From Eutreptiella sp. 'Long Island Sound 2002' (lineage: Eukaryota > Euglenozoa > Euglenophyceae > Eutreptiales > Eutreptiaceae): DNA of 64,000 nt. The position numbers and the translations under genes were made by a program. Location: NCBI GenBank assembly GCA_964036045.1, contig OZ038378.1, forward strand, positions 58,751,408-58,815,407, read 5' to 3'. This document shows, piece after piece, positions 10,279-19,937 of the stretch. The stretch's first letter is position 1. Every line of letters starts with the position of its first letter. The notes below the pieces were generated by a model. The model was not told where the DNA came from. It did no database searches and saw nothing but the letters and a program-made list of their open reading frames with translations.

Positions 10279-10951
10279 GTCTTCGGGAAATTCTGCTGAA
10301 TGATCACGGTGTCCTTGGGGCGTGCAAGTTGACCCTCACCCATGGACTCAATCTTCACCGGGCCTCGCAGACAGGCAGGCGTACTCGGGGTGTAGGAAAG
10401 GCGTTCCTTCTCCAAGGCAGACAAACAGAAATCAGGAGTCGGACGGTGGAGGTGGCTTCCGAACGCTGTTTGAGTGGCGAAAGGCTTGCACTGTAGCTCG
10501 GCTGCGCTGGCAGGGACATGAGGGTCCGGGTCGGTGCCGCCGGCAGGGATGAGCTCATACTTCAGGGTCAGGGGGATGTCCATTTCTCCGGTGCTGAACT
10601 GCAGGGGTCCGGGGCACCGGTAGTAATCTTGGCACTTCCAGTCTTCACGGCGCTCGGAGACGGCCTTGAAGGGGGCACCGTCCAGCAGCACCAAGGCCTT
10701 CGCGATCGATCACAGCCTTTCACTTCCCCTTGCGGCGCTCGAAATTCATCATGGACGGGATCGGCGTGCCGCCGCAGTGCCATTCCTCCACTGGACGCAA
10801 CAGGTTGGTGACGGACGCCCTCACGGACGTGAGACCAGCTGAGATCAAGCCCTTGGCCGTCAATCCAAGTGCATAGCAATACTCTGCGTCAAACCGCGAC
10901 GGTAACGCAGCCCGGCCCTTATAGCCCATGGTGTGGTTGCGTGACGGTCCG
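10279..10951 (-). pseudogene. Phosphofructokinase (PPi-dependent type) C-terminal fragment
   Basis: Minus-strand translation gives MGYKGRAALPSRFDAEYCYA, then ASVTNLLRPVEEWHCGGTPI and SMMNFERRKGK. A stop and one-base shift follow, then ALVLLDGAPFKAVSERREDW and YYRCPGPLQF. This matches my knowledge of the C-terminal region of PPi-dependent/protist-type 6-phosphofructokinases (GY-x-GR, LPS-x-FD, CG-x-xPI-x-SMM). The segment is absent from the same place in B copy 3 and has no visible intron, so it is probably a processed cDNA fragment inserted into, or carried by, B. The stop and frameshift make it non-functional. Confidence 0.7.
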
Positions 10952-11293
10952 TGGGTTTGCCCTCCCTGGGGGCCTGTGCCTTGGTCCCGTGTCCTTTGGG
11001 GGTTTCGGTCCCTAGTCGCGGGTTTTCGGTGGCCGGTGGGCGTGCGCTGGTGTGATCCGCTTGGCGTCCGATGTTTGCTTCGGTGGTGTGTGTTGGGGTG
11101 TTTGGTGGGGCTGGGGCGGCGGTTTTTTCCCCTCGTCTTGGTGTGCCCTTCCTGGGTGTGGGTCGTGGTGCCTGCCGTGGTGCCCTTTTCCTCCGCGTCT
11201 TGGTCCCCGTTCCCGCCCCTTCCTGGTTCTTGGGTGGTATCCTGCCCCCATGTGGTGTCGCTTCCGGCGCCCTGTCCCTGCGTGTGCCTGCCC

Positions 11294-11881
11294 TCACTTG
11301 GGGCCCTTCCGTGCCCTCTTGTCTGTGTGGTCCTTGGTGCCCCTTGCCTTTCCCTTGCCCTTGTCCTGTCCCTTCCTGGTGTGGTGGTGGCGGGAGGGGC
11401 GGGGTGGGGAGGGGGCGCCGGTGGCCCAGGCCTGGGGGTGGGTGGCCTGGAGCCACTGGCGGAGGGCCTGGGGGGTATAGGGGGGGCGGAGGCCCTGGAC
11501 CGCATCGCGGAGGAGGGCCTGCCATGCCGCTTGCGGCATGATGGCCTCCGGGGCGGCCTCGTTGGGGTTTGCGGGGGTGCGGGTGCGCACCTCCTCGAAG
11601 GTATGCACCATGTGCACCCCTTCGTGCCTTCCCGCTCCTCCGGCCCACTTCACCCAGCGGCGGAGCTCCTGCAGAGCGGGGGGAGACCACCAGGCGAGGT
11701 AGGCGGGGGCCCGGGGGGGGGAGGGGTCCGTGCCCGGGGTCCTGGAGCGGCAGGGGGAAGACGTGGACCTGCGGTGGTGGCGGTGGTGGCGGTGCCTGGG
11801 GGAGCGGGAGCGGCGGCCGCGGGGGCTGGGGGTGGAGGACGGGTACGGGCGGAGGGGGGAGCGGGAAAGGGAGGTGGACAT
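11294..11881 (-). pseudogene. B polyprotein C-terminal globular and basic tail
   Basis: After the RS domain, this frame contains LQELRRWVKWAGGAGRHEGV, HMVHTFEEVRTRT and EAIMPQAAWQALLRDAVQGL. It then ends in a Lys/Arg-rich tail (KGQDKGKGKARG). The same string is conserved at 39162-39932 in copy 3 despite sequence drift, which supports real coding. The function is unknown; the basic tail suggests nucleic-acid binding. Confidence 0.55.
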
Positions 11882-12494
11882 GGCGCGCTCGGTGGCGTCC
11901 GGGGGAGCGGGAATGGTGGTGGCGGGGGCTGGGGGTGGTGGATGGGTACGGGTGGCGGGGGGAACGGGGAGCCCGGCGGGGCGTGTGGGGGGAGGGGGAG
12001 GTGGACGTGGGGCGGCAGTGGTGTGCCTGGCTGCGTCGGGGGGAGCGGGAGTGGTGGTGGCGGGGGCTGGGTGGCCGGTGGGGGGAGGGGGAGGGGGACA
12101 TGGGGCGGCGGTGGCGCTCGTGGTGGTGCCCGGGGGAGCGGGAGCGACAGGAGCGGGGTCCCTGGGGGTCGTGGTGGTACCTGGGGGAGCGGGAGCGGCG
12201 CGAGTGGGTGGTTGAGGCGCGGTGGGAGCGTGGGCGCCGTGGGCGAGTGTGCCGTGCGGGGGGGGAGCGGGAGCGCCGCCGTTTGCGGGACCGGCCCCCG
12301 TCGCTCGAGTCGGGCCAGTCCGGAAGCGTCGGCGGCCCCTGGTGGGCCTGGCGCGGTGCCGCTTGGGGGGGGAGGTCCCCCGTCGTCCATGGGGCCCCTT
12401 CGGCCATCAGATGGTGGCCGGGGGGGTACGGGACCTCGCGCGGTGCCGCCTGGGGAAGGAGGTCCCCCGTCGTCCATGGGGCCCCTTCGGCCAT
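11720..12494 (-). pseudogene. RS (Arg-Ser) domain of LINE B
   Basis: In the minus frame ending at 10860, an acidic entry DWPDSSDGGRSRKRRRSRSP leads into about 150 residues rich in RS, SRSP and SPRHHHSRSP units. The same organisation (NWPDSSDEARSRKRRQSR) is kept in copy 3 at 39908-40702, so this frame is likely real. RS domains in splicing factors mediate protein and RNA contacts. A 20-residue unit beginning GAPWTTGDL is duplicated just upstream (about 12340-12494). Confidence 0.55.
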
Positions 12495-14174
12495 CGGATG
12501 GTGGCCGCGGGGGTACGGCTCGTACGGGGGTGGTGGCTGGTACGGGGGGGGTGGCTCCTGGCGGTAGGTGGGTTATGCGGGCGGGGCGCTCGGTGGCTGC
12601 CATCCCGTCCGCTGGTGCTGTTCGTCTACGGGGGGTTGTGGCCCGGTGGGGTAGGGCGGTGGGCAGTGGTAGTGGTGGGGGTGGTGTTGGTAGTGGTGGT
12701 GCTGGGGCCGCTGGTGGTGGTGGTGTGGGTAGTGGTGGGGTTGGTGTTGCGGGTATGGCCCATGGAGTCCTTGTGGGTTTTCCGGTCCCCCTTGTGGGGG
12801 TGGGGGGTTGGGCATCGTGGGCTGTTCCCGGGGCTGCACTATGTGGTGGGCATGGGGGAAGGGTTGGGGGCCGGGCTTGACGGTGACGATGGTTGAGGGG
12901 TCCCACGTCCCTGGGTCGGTTTGGCCGGCGGTGGTGGTGGTTTGTGGGGGATGGATGATGGGGCGCTTGGTGACGGGGATGTGGACGAGGGCCTGGACGG
13001 GGTCGTGCTGGGTGGCCGTCCCCGCGGTGGTGGTGGGCGCCGGCGGGAGGGGGGCGCGGGTTGTGGTGGGTGGGGGGTCCTGGCTTGGGCGAGGGCCCGT
13101 GCGGGGGTGGTGTCGGGTGGTTTTGTGTCGTTGCGTGTGCGGTGTTGTGTGTGGTCGCGTGGGCGCCGGCTTGGGTTTTGGGTCGGGTTTGGGGTTGGGG
13201 TCCGGTTTGGGTTTGGGGTCGGGTTTGGGGTTTGGGTCCGGTTCCAGGCTGAGGAGTACGTCTGTCCGGAGGTGTGAGGGCGCCGATGTCGGGTCGGGGG
13301 TCGTCCCGGTGGGTTGCCGGGGTGCCTGAGTCGCCTGTGTGGGGGTTGGGGGGTTGGTGCGTGCGGCCGCGGCTTTGGCTTTCGCCGTGGCCTTGAGGAT
13401 GAGTTTGGCGGGGAGGGGGGGGTCGGAGGATGAGGTGGAGGAGGTGGAAGAGGCTGAGGACGAGGAGGAGGTGGTGGACGCGGGTTGGGCTGTGATGCGG
13501 GCGGGCTTGCGGGCGGCGGCTTCTGCTGCGGCCACGGCGGGGAGGATTGGGGGCATGTCCCCGGTTTGTAGGTTGGGGGCGGGCGGCCTGGGGGGGCCCG
13601 GTCGTGACCTGGCGGCCCGGCGGGCCGATCTGGTCGGCAGCGGCGGGGGAGGGAGGCGCGGGGCTGCGGCCTTCTCTTTCTGGGCTCGGCTGGGCCCGGG
13701 TCCTGCAATGTGCGAGGTCGTGTGGGTTGGTGTCCGCGGGGGGGAACAGTTCGCGTGGGCTGCGTTCAGGGGCCGGGGGGGGTGGGCCTGGGTCCTCTGG
13801 GGTGTGTGTGGGGGGCGTGGGCGGGCCACTGGGTGGGGTGGGCGTGCCGCGGGGCGCGGGGCTCCCCTTGGCCGGTGTGTGTGGGTCGTAGAGTGTGGGG
13901 GGCGGTGAAGGGTGGCCTGTGGGTGGGTGTGTGGCGGGCGTGTGCTGGTGTTCGGGCGGGTGGGGGAGGCCCGTGTCGCGGGGCCCGGGGGTGCGCGCGA
14001 TGGTGGGCGTGTGTGGGTCTCCGGTTGAGCAGCGAGAGGGGGGGGGCATGGGCGGGGATTGTGCGGGGGGGTGTGCTGTGCCGGTGTATGTGACCGCTTG
14101 CCGCGCGCTTGCGTGGGCAGTTGTAGGCCGGGCGGTTTGGAGGAGAAGCTTGCCGTTTTCTGCTGCCGCGGCAA
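12495..14174 (-). pseudogene. Pro-rich linker region of LINE B
   Basis: A long low-complexity region: Pro/Thr/His-rich, with DPNPKPDPKPKP repeats near 13190-13250, a Ser cluster near 13430, and a more ordered stretch VTKRPIIHPPQTTTTAG near 12960. The protease frame and this frame differ, so a frameshift lies between. The large plus-strand ORFs over this region (for example 10928-12880) are Gly/Arg-rich mirror images. Confidence 0.5.
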
Positions 14175-15043
14175 GGATTTCGCAGACGAGCTTTCGTATC
14201 TGGTGGACCTCTTGGTCAGTGGTGGGAAGGGGGCATGCTAGCTTTGGGCTAAGACCCGCGCGGTTGAGGACCCTGTGGATGGCGTGGTACCCGCAGGTGA
14301 GGGACTGCTGCGGTCTGGGGGGGGGGTTTGGTCGTGTGTCCGGGCCTGCCTCGACTTGTGTGTGGGCGGTGGGGATGGCCCAAACCCAGGGCACGGTCCC
14401 CGTGGGTGGCCAGTGGCGCTGGATCCAGTGGGTTAGGCAGAGCATGGCCAATCCCAGGTGGTAGCCCGCCTTCCCTGAGGTGATTCCGGCCAGGGCGCGG
14501 GCTGGGGGCGTGTCCCCTGGGTGGAGGACACCCCTGAGGATCGTGTGCTGGGTGGTGGGGTCCCCCACTGCCCCTGGTGGGGCGGTCTCCGGGGCGAACA
14601 TGGTGTCTGTCCCCTGGATGATCCATTGCGGGCCGGGGGACGCTGCCGTAGCGGCTATCACGTAGGAGTGGCCGCGCTCGAGGACTGTAACCCAGACCTC
14701 CGGCGGGGGGTGGTCACCGTCTGTAGGTGGGGGGGGGAGGTCGTCGTCCGGGGTGCGGAGGCCGGCGGCGCGGAGGGCGGTGTCGCGGTTGGGCGCGGTG
14801 GCCTGTTCCCACTGCTCCAGGTGGTTCGGGTCTGCTGGGTGGTCCGTCTCCGCTTGGGCCCGTCGTAGGCGTACGGTCCCTCGACGCGTGACGTTGATGC
14901 CGGTGTCGTGCGTCAGGGCCTGACCCCACTCGATGGGGGGGATCCAGATAGGCTGGCCTAGGGTGTGTTTGCGGGCTCGCCAGAGCACGAGGTCTACTAT
15001 GGTCTCGTGGAGGCCGCTGCCTGGGGTGGTCAGGTCCCGGAGG
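14150..15043 (-). pseudogene. Cysteine-protease-like domain of LINE B (copy 2)
   Basis: The frame contains LERGHSYVIAATAASPGPQW and GTDTM, and about 110 residues later PQQSLTCGYHAIHRVL. The order His, then Asp, then Gln-rich stretch and Cys-Gly is that of clan CE (Ulp1/C48-like) peptidases. The spacing between Gln and Cys is shorter than in typical Ulp1, so this is tentative. The candidate His codon is at about 14670 and the Cys codon at about 14300. LINEs with protease domains are known in algae (Dualen/RandI type). The domain is cut at 15043 by 5' truncation. An alternative is an OTU-like or unrelated fold. Confidence 0.45.
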
Positions 15044-15384
15044 GATGGTGTAGTCCGTGAGGATCGACGCATTCAGAAGGGGAAAGTGCGACACTAGGCG
15101 AGGGGACGCAAAGATGTAATCCAGCCTTGCTTCGCTGTCCAAGCGGTCACTTGCGTAGCGGGTGTACTGCCTGAGGGAGGGGTGCTCTGACCTGAAACTG
15201 TCCACCAACCTAGATGGGAGGTATTCCACCTCTCTCGTGAGCCAGTGCCACTCATGTAGATCGGCCAAGCTGTGCTGGTCAAGTTCGGGATCCAGAACGC
15301 AGTTAAAATCACCCCCTAGGGTGTTATTGGGATGATCGTTGAAATGAGAAGCAAGAACTCGCTGTATGGTGTCACGGTACGGAG
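15044..15384. repeat. 341-bp duplication flanking the inner B insert, right copy
   Basis: Partner of 6673-7013, with identical length. It carries private changes that the copy at 18801-19141 lacks. Confidence 0.75.
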
Positions 15385-16171
15385 CTGGGGCCCCCGTGCG
15401 CACCGGGGGGGGGTAAACTGAGAAGACGTGCAGGGGAATTGCTTCCGGAAGGGATATTTTGGCACCACAGATAAGGCCGTCACTGTCTCTGGGCGGGACA
15501 CAGCTGGTATATCTCGCGATGCGCGGGCCTGCAATGACCGACACCCCGTGTTTGTGGCCGCAGACATTTGAGAATACTTTAGCGCGGTCATTGCCGAAGG
15601 CGTACCGCTGTGGGAGGAGAGGGGGAGAGTTTGGCTCCTAAAGGAGTATAATGTCATATCCCTCGTTTAGGAAATGCAAGATTGCCGCGGGTGCATTCTG
15701 GCTCTTTGCCGTGTTGAAGGACACGACACGGATGGCCGGGACGGAGGGAAGAGAAGGGGGGGGGCGGCGCAAGCGTTTAGGTTTGAAGGGCTTGTGCACT
15801 TGGGGGGGAGGGGGGAAGGAGGGTGTCCGAATAGAGGAATAGCGGGCATTCAGTGGGGAGTCCGGTGTCAGAAGCGTTGGTATGTGGGCAGGGTTCTCAT
15901 TTTGTATTGAGGGGTCGGGTTTGCACTGTTGTAGTGCAGAAATCCGAGAGCGAAGTGCTTGTGCGTATGCTTTGGGCGAGTGGTGTAAGGCCGTGTCACA
16001 GGCAGTGCGAAGAGAGGGGTGTATAGCCAGGTCTGTAGAGACACTTGTGTCTGGGACCAATATTCTCGGACTGATGTGTGCTTGCTCCACAGGGAGAATC
16101 ACGCGATGCGAGAGACGGTGGCGGTGAGGGAGGCACCGTGCACGCCCACGCGGGCGAGGACCTCTTGACAC
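15385..16171 (-). pseudogene. LINE A endonuclease N-terminal half, second copy, inactivated
   Basis: The open part (16171-15638) encodes the pre-domain and VVSFNTAKSQNAPAAI, then stops at IILL: the CAG codon for the Gln before the catalytic Glu (LLQEPN in the other copy) is TAG here. A second lesion near 16097 shifts frame relative to the upstream copy (a CTC is reduced around the ATCACGCG segment). Downstream the frame reopens through GVSVIAGPRIARYTSCVPP. This copy cannot make endonuclease. Confidence 0.75.
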
Positions 16172-16175
16172 CGTC

Positions 16176-16520
16176 TCATGTTACTTCTCCTGCGGTGGCA
16201 CTGACGGGCGGGAGGGGGGCAGAAAGAATATGGGGACGGGTAGCATTCTGTAGACTCATCAGAGCTTCCCACAAGGGGAACCACAGGATTTTGTGGTCTG
16301 GTACACAGTGAGCACAGATCAGCCCGGTCAGGGCATACCTGGCGGTCACAGGGGTTAAGGAATTCATGTTACGCACAGGGGGAGTGGTAGAGTGATGGCC
16401 TTGCCATGCCTGAGAACTTGCAATAATGGTGATGGAGGGTATCCGGGGTCGTAAAGCGAAGACCACGTCTCGTGTGCACAGAAGGGTGACGCCGAGTGTA
16501 GGTTCATTAATTCGTCTCAT
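16176..16520 (-). CDS. Small ORF of LINE A between AlkB and endonuclease (copy 2)
   Basis: A 114-codon ORF nearly identical to 19934-20278. It starts at an ATG that overlaps the end of the AlkB frame by 14 bases and ends in TGA overlapping the next ATG. The product MRRINEPTLGVTLL... contains LICAHCVPDHKILWFPLWEA, with a CxxC pair, but matches no family I recognise. Retention of the frame in both copies says little about constraint, as the duplication is recent. Confidence 0.45.
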   Translation of the reverse strand: MRRINEPTLGVTLLCTRDVVFALRPRIPSITIIASSQAWQGHHSTTPPVRNMNSLTPVTARYALTGLICAHCVPDHKILWFPLWEALMSLQNATRPHILSAPLPPVSATAGEVT

Positions 16521-17931
16521 GTTGCCCGGGGTCAGGGGGCCTTGAGGATGTCGTATGGAGGCCCGTTCCTACACCAGTGTGACGGAAGACAAGGGATACC
16601 CTGGAGTCTCGGGGAATGCGCCGCTTCTCCACTGTGTCAACGTCGCGAGCTGGGATTTGGTGCTTCCATTTGTCGCGGGCTTCCCCAGAAATTAGGAGGA
16701 GACTGCGGCGCTGTAGGAAGACTTTTTGCCTTTTCTTAAAGAGGGTGGATCCGGGGAGGGGACGCGGTTCGAAAACCATTTCCGCACTTGACCCAAAGGA
16801 GCCATCCAGGACATAAGGGCCTAGCTGAGGGACGTCTACGTGGCTCCTCAGGCCACTGCCAGGCTCGTATCGAGCCACTGACCACATATTGGGGCATAAG
16901 AGAGAGGACGGTAGGACCTGGGCGCAGGCAGAGAATGCCCGTAGCCCAATTGCTTGAATAAACTCAGGAGGGGTCGGTTCAAAAGGTTCAACTTCTTTTG
17001 ATTCTGGATTGTACCTGAATCCGAAATGGAGCATTGTGCGGTGCCCCTCGGACAGCCACTGTTGATCTTCATCTGCACTGTAGGACATCACTAGGGCTTC
17101 TTCTTCTTCTGAGAAAAATTCATTGGATATGAAGGCTCCTGCCGTGGCCTTGAGGATGAGTTTGGCGGGGAGGGGGGGGTCGGAGGATGAGGTGGAGGAG
17201 GTGGAGGAGGCTGAGGACGAGGAGGAGGTGGTGGACGCGGGTTGGGCTGTGATGCGGGCGGGCTTGCGGGCGGCGGCTTCTGCTGCGGCCACGGCGGGGA
17301 GGATTGGGGGCATGTCCCCGGTTTGTAGGGGGGGGGCGGGCGGCCTGGGGGGGCCCGGTCGTGACCTGGCGGCCCGGCGGGCCGATCTGGTCGGCAGCGG
17401 CGGGGGAGGGAGGCGCGGGGCTGCGGCCTTCTCTTTCTGGGCTCGGCTGGGCCCGGGTCCTGCAATGTGCGAGGTCGTGTGGGTTGGTGTCCGCGGGGGG
17501 GAACAGTTCGCGTGGGCTGCGTTCAGGGGCCGGGGGGGGTGGGCCTGGGTCCTCTGGGGTGTGTGTGGGGGGCGTGGGCGGGCCACTGGGTGGGGTGGGC
17601 GTGCCGCGGGGCGCGGGGCTCCCCTTGGCGGGTGTGTGTGGGTCGTAGAGTGTGGGGGGCGGTGAAGGGTGGCCTGTGGGTGGGTGTGTGGCGGGCGTGT
17701 GCTGGTGTTCGGGCGGGTGGGGGAGGCCCGTGTCGCGGGGCCCGGGGGTGCGCGCGATGGTGGGCGTGTGTGGGTCTCCGGTTGAGCAGCGAGAGGGGGG
17801 GGGCATGGGCGGGGATTGTGCGGGGGGGTGTGCTGTGCCGGTGTATGTGACCGCTTGCCGCGCGCTTGCGTGGGCAGTTGTAGGCCGGGCGGTTTGGAGG
17901 AGAAGCTTGCCGTCTTCTGCTGCCGCGGCAA
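16507..17931 (-). CDS. Fusion ORF: LINE B Pro-rich region joined to AlkB domain (copy 2)
   Basis: The tandem-duplication junction at 17141 joins B sequence ending PPLPAKLILKATA in frame to GAFISNEFFSEEEEALVMSY of the AlkB domain, giving a 474-codon open frame. The AlkB part (about residues 265-460) keeps LRSHVDVPQL (HxD), DKWKHQI (second metal His) and RVSLVFRHT (R-x5-R), the full set of 2-oxoglutarate/Fe(II) ligands of the AlkB family. The N-terminal part has no predicted fold. The fusion is a by-product of duplication, and I see no evidence of a promoter. Confidence 0.7.
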   Translation of the reverse strand: MPRQQKTASFSSKPPGLQLPTQARGKRSHTPAQHTPPHNPRPCPPPLAAQPETHTRPPSRAPPGPATRASPTRPNTSTRPPHTHPQATLHRPPHSTTHTHPPRGAPRPAARPPHPVARPRPPHTPQRTQAHPPRPLNAAHANCSPPRTPTHTTSHIAGPGPSRAQKEKAAAPRLPPPPLPTRSARRAARSRPGPPRPPAPPLQTGDMPPILPAVAAAEAAARKPARITAQPASTTSSSSSASSTSSTSSSDPPLPAKLILKATAGAFISNEFFSEEEEALVMSYSADEDQQWLSEGHRTMLHFGFRYNPESKEVEPFEPTPPEFIQAIGLRAFSACAQVLPSSLLCPNMWSVARYEPGSGLRSHVDVPQLGPYVLDGSFGSSAEMVFEPRPLPGSTLFKKRQKVFLQRRSLLLISGEARDKWKHQIPARDVDTVEKRRIPRDSRVSLVFRHTGVGTGLHTTSSRPPDPGQHETN

Positions 17932-18800
17932 GGATTTCGCAGACGAGCTTTCGTATCTGGTGGACCTCTTGGTCAGTGGTGGGAAGGGAGCATGCTAGCT
18001 TTGGGCTAAGACCCGCGCGGTTGAGGACCCTGTGGATGGCGTGGTACCCGCAGGTGAGGGACTGCTGCGGTCTGGGGGGGGGGTTTGGTCGTGTGTCCTG
18101 GCCTGCCTCGACTTGTGTGTGGGCAATGGGGATGGCCCAAACCCAGGGCACGGTCCCCGTGGGTGGCCAGTGGCGCTGGATCCAGTGGGTTAGGCAGAGC
18201 ATGGCCAATCCCAGGTGGTAGCCCGCCTTCCCTGAGGTGATTTGGGCCAGGGCGCGGGCTGGGGGCGTGTCCCCTGGGTGGAGGACACCCCTGAGGATCG
18301 TGTGCTGGGTGGTGGGGTCCCCCACTGCCCCTGGTCGGGCGGTCTCCGGGGCGAACATGGTGTCTGTCCCCTGGATGATCCATTGCGGGCCGGGGGACGC
18401 TGCCGTAGCGGCTATCACGTAGGAGTGGCCGCGCTCGAGGACTGTACCCCAGACCTCCGGCGGGGGGTGGTCACTGTCTGTAGGTGGGGGGGGGAGGTCG
18501 TCGTCCGGGGTGCGGAGGCCGGCGGCGCGGAGGGCGATGTCGCGGTTGGGCGCGGTGGCCTGTTCCCACTGCTCCGGGTGGTTCGGATCTGCTGGGTGGT
18601 CCGTCTCCGCTTGGGCCCGTCGTAGGCGTACGGTCCCTCGACGCGTGACGTTGATGCCGGTGTCGTGCGTCAGGGCCTGACCCCACTCGATGGGGGGGAT
18701 CCAGATAGGCTGGCCTAGGGTGTGTTTGCGGGCTCGCCAGAGCACGAGGTCTACTATGGTCTCGTGGAGGCCGCTGCCTGGGGTGGTCAGGTCCGGGAGG
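17142..18800 (-). pseudogene. Cysteine-protease-like and Pro-rich fragment of LINE B (duplicated)
   Basis: Duplicate of 13384-15043. It keeps GHSYVIAATAAS (His, about 18427) and PQQSLTCGYHAI (Cys, about 18057) in one frame and is truncated at both ends by the junctions with A sequence. Because it sits downstream of the A endonuclease frame, the A ORF at 18471-20042 reads into it in a wrong frame after TDYTI. Confidence 0.55.
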
Positions 18801-19937
18801 GATGGTGTAGTCCGTGAGGATCGACGCATTCAGAAGGGGAAAGTGCGACACTAGGCGAGGGGACGCAAAGATGTAATCCAGCCTTGCTTCGCTGTCCCAG
18901 CGGTCGCTTGCGTAGCGGGTGTACTGCCTGAGGGAGGGGTGCTCTGACCTGAAACTGTCCACCAACCTAGATGGGAGGTATTCCACCTCCCCCGTGAGCC
19001 AGTGCCACTCATGTAGATCGGCCAAGCTGTGCTGGTCAAGTTCGGGATCCAGAACGCAGTTAAAATCACCCCCTAGGGTGTTATTGGGATGATCGTTGAA
19101 ATGAGAAGCAAGAACTCGCTGTATGGTGTCACGGTACGGAGCTGGGGCCCCCGTGCGCACCGGGGGGGGGTAAACTGAGAAGACGTGCAGGGGAATTGCT
19201 TCCGGAAGGGATATTTTGGCACCACAGATAAGGCCGTCACTGTCTCTGGGCGGGACACAGCTGGTATATCTCGCGATGCGCGGGCCTGCAATGACCGACA
19301 CCCCGTGTTTGTGGCCGCAGACATTTGAGAATACTTTAGCGCGGTCATTGCCGAAGGCGTACCGCTGTGGGAGGAGAGGGGGAGAGTTTGGCTCCTGAAG
19401 GAGTATAATGTCATATCCCTCGTTTAGGAAATGCAAGATTGCCGCGGGTGCATTCTGGCTCTTTGCCGTGTTGAAGGACACGACACGGATGGCCGGGACA
19501 GAGGGAAGAGAAGGGGGGGGGCGGCGCAAGCGTTTAGGTTTGAAGGGCTTGTGCACTTGGGGGGGAGGGGGGAAGGAGGGTGTCCGAATAGAGGAATAAC
19601 GGGCATTCAGTGGGGAGTCCGGTGTCAGAAGCGTTGGTATGTGGGCAGGGTTCTCATTTTGTATTGAGGGGTCGGGTTTGCACTGTTGTAGTGCAGAAAT
19701 CCGAGAGCGAAGTGCTTGTGCGTATGCTTTGGGCGAGTGGTGTAAGGCCGTGTCACAGGCAGTGCGAAGAGAGGGGTGTATAGCCAGGTCTGTAGAGACA
19801 CTTGTGTCTGGGACCAATATTCTCGGATTGATGTGTGCTTGCTCCACAGGGAGAATCTCCGCGATGCGAGAGACGGTGGCGGTGAGGGAGGCACCGTGCA
19901 CGCCCACGCGGGCGAGGACCTCTTGACACCGTCTCAT
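18801..19937 (-). CDS. LINE A APE endonuclease, best-preserved N-terminal copy (truncated)
   Basis: Starts at the ATG at 19937 (MRRCQEVLARVGVH), whose ATGA overlaps the TGA of the preceding ORF. After about 148 residues the APE domain follows: VVSFNTAKSQNAP (Asn), IILLQEPNSPPLL (Glu), HGVSVIAGPR, LGGDFNCVLDPEL (Asp/Asn) and SEARLDYIFASPR. It is cut after TDYTI at 18801, before the SDH motif. The same frame stays open into B sequence to 18471, adding about 110 meaningless residues. This is the only copy here with an uninterrupted N-terminal endonuclease. Confidence 0.8.

Larger units (their letters stand above)
7014..15043 (-). mobile_element. LINE family B, copy 2: 5'-truncated, inserted in LINE A
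   Basis: The 3' end on the minus strand is at 7014, where a (CTAC)n tail abuts A sequence; the same tail is at 36973 and 52089 in other B copies. The 5' end at 15043 lies in the B polyprotein just before the protease-like region, in the sequence ALRDLT also found at about 43300 in copy 3. From 5' to 3' it holds the protease-like domain, Pro-rich part, RS domain, basic tail and a long 3' region. It carries two insertions absent from copy 3 (8154-9595 and 10279-10951). Confidence 0.8.
13384..17141. repeat. Tandem duplication of A/B hybrid segment, unit 1
   Basis: Positions 13384-17141 and 17142-20899 are near-identical over about 3757 bp with rare differences. Each unit consists of B polyprotein sequence (protease-like to Pro-rich, about 1.66 kb) and A sequence (endonuclease back to the AlkB start, about 2.1 kb). 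The internal junctions at 15043/15044 and 18800/18801 are the same A/B insertion boundary. The unit-to-unit junction at 17141/17142 joins the AlkB start to B Pro-rich sequence with one shared base. Confidence 0.85.

Noticed and set aside
10928-12880. 650-codon plus-strand ORF, Gly/Arg/Ala-rich
   Set aside because: Mirror image of the Pro/Ser/Arg-rich LINE B region on the minus strand; low complexity and conserved only as a consequence of the other strand.
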